Source: Methanocella_A sp963769045 (GTDB lineage Archaea > Halobacteriota > Methanocellia > Methanocellales > Methanocellaceae). From it: a stretch of DNA of 64,000 bases. The position numbers and the translations under genes were made by a program. The stretch is taken from positions 1 to 64,000 of the forward strand of contig CAVYKK010000019.1 of assembly GCA_963769045.1 (NCBI GenBank). Direction: 5' to 3'. The notes under the pieces are model-generated. The model was not told the DNA's origin. It saw only the letters and a list, made by a program, of their open reading frames with translations, and did no database searches. Of the stretch, positions 62,381-64,000 are shown piece by piece (the first letter of the stretch is position 1; each line of letters opens with the position of its first letter).

Positions 62381-63015
62381 CCATGGACTCCTACAGGTCG
62401 GTGCTCGCCACCGTGACTGCACCGCTGGTAAACCTGATGCATGCATACAGGATAACGGCGAATGCCCTGTCGGTAGCCTCGCTGTGTTGCGCCGCCATCT
62501 CGGGCATCGCTTATTTCTTCGCCTATGACAGCACGCTTGCGCTTGCCTCAGCCCTGGCATTCCTGCTGCTGAACGGTCTGCTCGACGGCCTGGACGGCGC
62601 GCTGGCCCGGAAAATGGGCACGGCCACGAAGTATGGCGACTTCCTGGACCACGTGATCGACCGGTATGCGGACGTCTTCATTATCAGCGGCATCTTCATG
62701 GGAGGATACCTGCGAGCCGATCTAGGCGCACTCGTGATTACCGGCGTGCTATTGGCCAGCTACCTGGGCACGCAGGCCCAGGCCGTGGGCGTCGGCCGCA
62801 TCTACGGGGGCATTATGGGCCGTGCCGACCGCATGGTCGTCCTCGGGCTCGCCACGTGCGTCACTTTGGTCTATCCGGCAGCGTTCGGCTTCGGCGAGTA
62901 CCAGTTCCCGCTGCTTGGATGGGCTCTGCTGCTTATCGGTATCCTCAGCCATGTGACCGCGCTACAGCGCATCTGGCACGCGAGAAAGTCGCTGCTTGAA
63001 GGCGATAAGAAGTAA
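62377..63015 (+). CDS. CDP-alcohol phosphatidyltransferase (archaetidylinositol phosphate synthase-like)
   Basis: 212 residues from GTG 62377 (ATG 62383 is an alternative). Six membrane helices. DGLDGALARKMGTATKYGDFLDHVIDRYAD follows the family pattern DGxxARx8Gx3Dx3D. In archaea the related enzyme joins CDP-archaeol to myo-inositol phosphate in ether-lipid synthesis. Substrate given by family context only. Third gene of the hisC operon. Confidence 0.85.
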   Translation: MTMDSYRSVLATVTAPLVNLMHAYRITANALSVASLCCAAISGIAYFFAYDSTLALASALAFLLLNGLLDGLDGALARKMGTATKYGDFLDHVIDRYADVFIISGIFMGGYLRADLGALVITGVLLASYLGTQAQAVGVGRIYGGIMGRADRMVVLGLATCVTLVYPAAFGFGEYQFPLLGWALLLIGILSHVTALQRIWHARKSLLEGDKK

Positions 63016-63029
63016 CGCTTTTTAGAGGG

Positions 63030-63235
63030 CTCGGAGGTTGCAAGAGGTCACAGAGCTCAGCACAGAGGTCACAGAGGCCACAGAGGTATGCACAGAGGAT
63101 TGTTTTAATAACAGGGCTCTTGAATCGGCCTTTTCATTAAAAAGTCCTCTATGTCGTCCTCTGTGTCGTCCTCCGTGGCCTCTGTGACCTCTGTGCTGAG
63201 CTCTGTGCCCTCTCGCAAACCTCCGTTACCTCAAA
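63030..63235. repeat. Long hairpin, family B, with CCACAGAGG units; gap 63016-63389
   Basis: GAGGTTGCAAGAGGTCACAG near 63041 mirrors CTCTGTGCCCTCTCGCAAAC near 63201, with GAGCTCAGCACAGAGG in both. Arms about 85 bp. Nearly the same sequence as at 47.2 kb. No gene in 63016-63389. Confidence 0.8.
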
Positions 63236-63389
63236 TAGAACGATCAGTATTTTAACCGTCAACAGGATGCTGGTCTCCGGATAATCTGTCTTTTAATGTT
63301 TCCCATGTTTATAGCGGGTACTGTATTAAAACGATGGCAGAGCAACAGGAAAATTGATAAAAAAAGGATAAAGTAGGAGGGAAAAAATC

Positions 63390-63896
63390 CTACCGGTTCC
63401 CGTCACGCTTCACTTTGATCAGATCGCCGAGCGTCATGACCCGGCTCTCGCCCTTCCGGCCGCCGCGTTCCGCTTCGGCAACGCCTTCGGTCAGCTTGAT
63501 GTCGAGGGCTATCTCGATCTTCTTGACCAGCGCGTCCTCGGGGATCAGTTCGCCACGCTCTACCTTCCGGATGATGTTTACCTTAGACTGAGTCTTGTTG
63601 GCAAGCTGCTCGTCGGTCATGTTCCTCGCTTCACGGGCTTTCTTGATCCGGCCGGCGTAGTCCTCGACCAGCTCGTCCTTGATCTGGTCGAACACGTCCC
63701 TCCTCGGGCGCCTGACCGCCGTGCTACCCGGGGTTCCGGACGGCGCGGGGGCTCCTCTGCGCACTACGGCAGGGCCTCTCGACGTTACCTCTTTGCCGAA
63801 GCCCTTACACTTATCACAGGCGTCGAGCTCCGCTCGATCTACGATGATCCGGAAAGATTTTCCTCTAATCTCTGCCCCACATATTTCACACTGCAT
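63390..63896 (-). CDS. Multiprotein-bridging factor MBF1 (archaeal aMBF1)
   Basis: 168 residues. Zinc ribbon at the start (MQCEICGAEIRGKSFRII, DACDKCKGFG: two CxxC pairs), a basic linker, and a Cro/C1-type helix-turn-helix (IKKAREARNMTDEQLANKTQ, KVERGELIPEDALVKKIEIA). This is the archaeal MBF1 plan; the protein binds ribosomes and possibly transcription factors. Convergent with the hisC operon across a long hairpin. Start ATG at 63896. Confidence 0.9.
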   Translation of the reverse strand: MQCEICGAEIRGKSFRIIVDRAELDACDKCKGFGKEVTSRGPAVVRRGAPAPSGTPGSTAVRRPRRDVFDQIKDELVEDYAGRIKKAREARNMTDEQLANKTQSKVNIIRKVERGELIPEDALVKKIEIALDIKLTEGVAEAERGGRKGESRVMTLGDLIKVKRDGNR

Positions 63897-64000
63897 ACGT
63901 ATCCGAGTATAAGTACATGTTTTTACGGATAAATTTTCCGATAAGTCTGTAAGTTAAGCATATATACCAAGAAAATTAACTAGATAACTGATTAATATGG

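Noticed and set aside
1..64000. tRNA or rRNA genes
   Set aside because: No T-loop-like GGTTCRANYC segment within a cloverleaf and no conserved rRNA stretch was noticed on reading; a tRNAscan run would settle it.

Overview
The window looks like a chromosomal segment of a methanogenic euryarchaeon, most probably of the Methanocella type (inference from gene content; no rRNA or tRNA gene is present to confirm it). The pointers are a histidinol-phosphate aminotransferase / AK6-type adenylate kinase / CDP-alcohol phosphatidyltransferase operon, Alba with a leaderless-type promoter, the archaeal transcription factor MBF1, an MTH865-like protein, a ferredoxin-thioredoxin reductase fused to rubredoxin, PGF-CTERM secreted proteins, many TPR proteins and PAS histidine kinases with an HDxNNxNQ box.

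Region 1 (0-19.3 kb) is an AT-rich accessory island of defence and toxin-antitoxin genes: an RNase HI-like gene cut by the window edge, a frameshifted SF1 helicase-PLD-TPR gene, a PD-(D/E)XK-like protein, an ATPase plus PIN-like nuclease pair, three nucleotidyltransferase (MNT) genes (two beside HEPN genes), one intact and two broken hicA genes with two hicB genes, and two paralogous one-helix membrane peptides. A roughly 100-bp intergenic repeat recurs five times here. The island also carries a secreted metallophosphoesterase, a voltage-gated K+ channel-like protein and a TPR protein.

Region 2 (19.3-39.1 kb) is GC-richer and mostly ordinary: two endonuclease/exonuclease/phosphatase proteins, a TfoX-like protein, an FAD-linked oxidase, a UDG-superfamily protein, a J-domain protein, two PGF-CTERM proteins, a PAS kinase, two winged-helix regulators, a class II amidotransferase, a methyltransferase, an exported acetolactate decarboxylase, a deaminase, a cysteine-cluster protein and a P-type ATPase. 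Inside it, 26.2-27.0 kb is gene-free and carries two homologous structured-RNA candidates plus several strong hairpins.

Region 3 (39.1-40.2 kb) is a non-coding 577-bp foldback element flanked by degenerate repeats spaced about 73 bp.

Region 4 (40.2-64 kb) holds DUF3052 and MTH865-like proteins, three TPR proteins, an MFS exporter, a Cache-HAMP-PAS histidine kinase with a response regulator, a glutaredoxin / FTR-rubredoxin redox operon, a sulfite-oxidase-like molybdoenzyme with a tiny membrane partner, an M48 protease, a B-box membrane protein, an MBL hydrolase, Alba, the hisC operon and MBF1. Long hairpins built from degenerate 9-mers recur between genes from 25 kb to 63 kb.

The most interesting candidates are the paired RNA at 26.39-26.78 kb, the ATPase-PIN module, the HEPN-MNT pair with a perfect 19-bp inverted-repeat operator, and the foldback element. 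Start sites were chosen by eye from possible ribosome-binding sites; all function calls rest on visible motifs, not on database searches.
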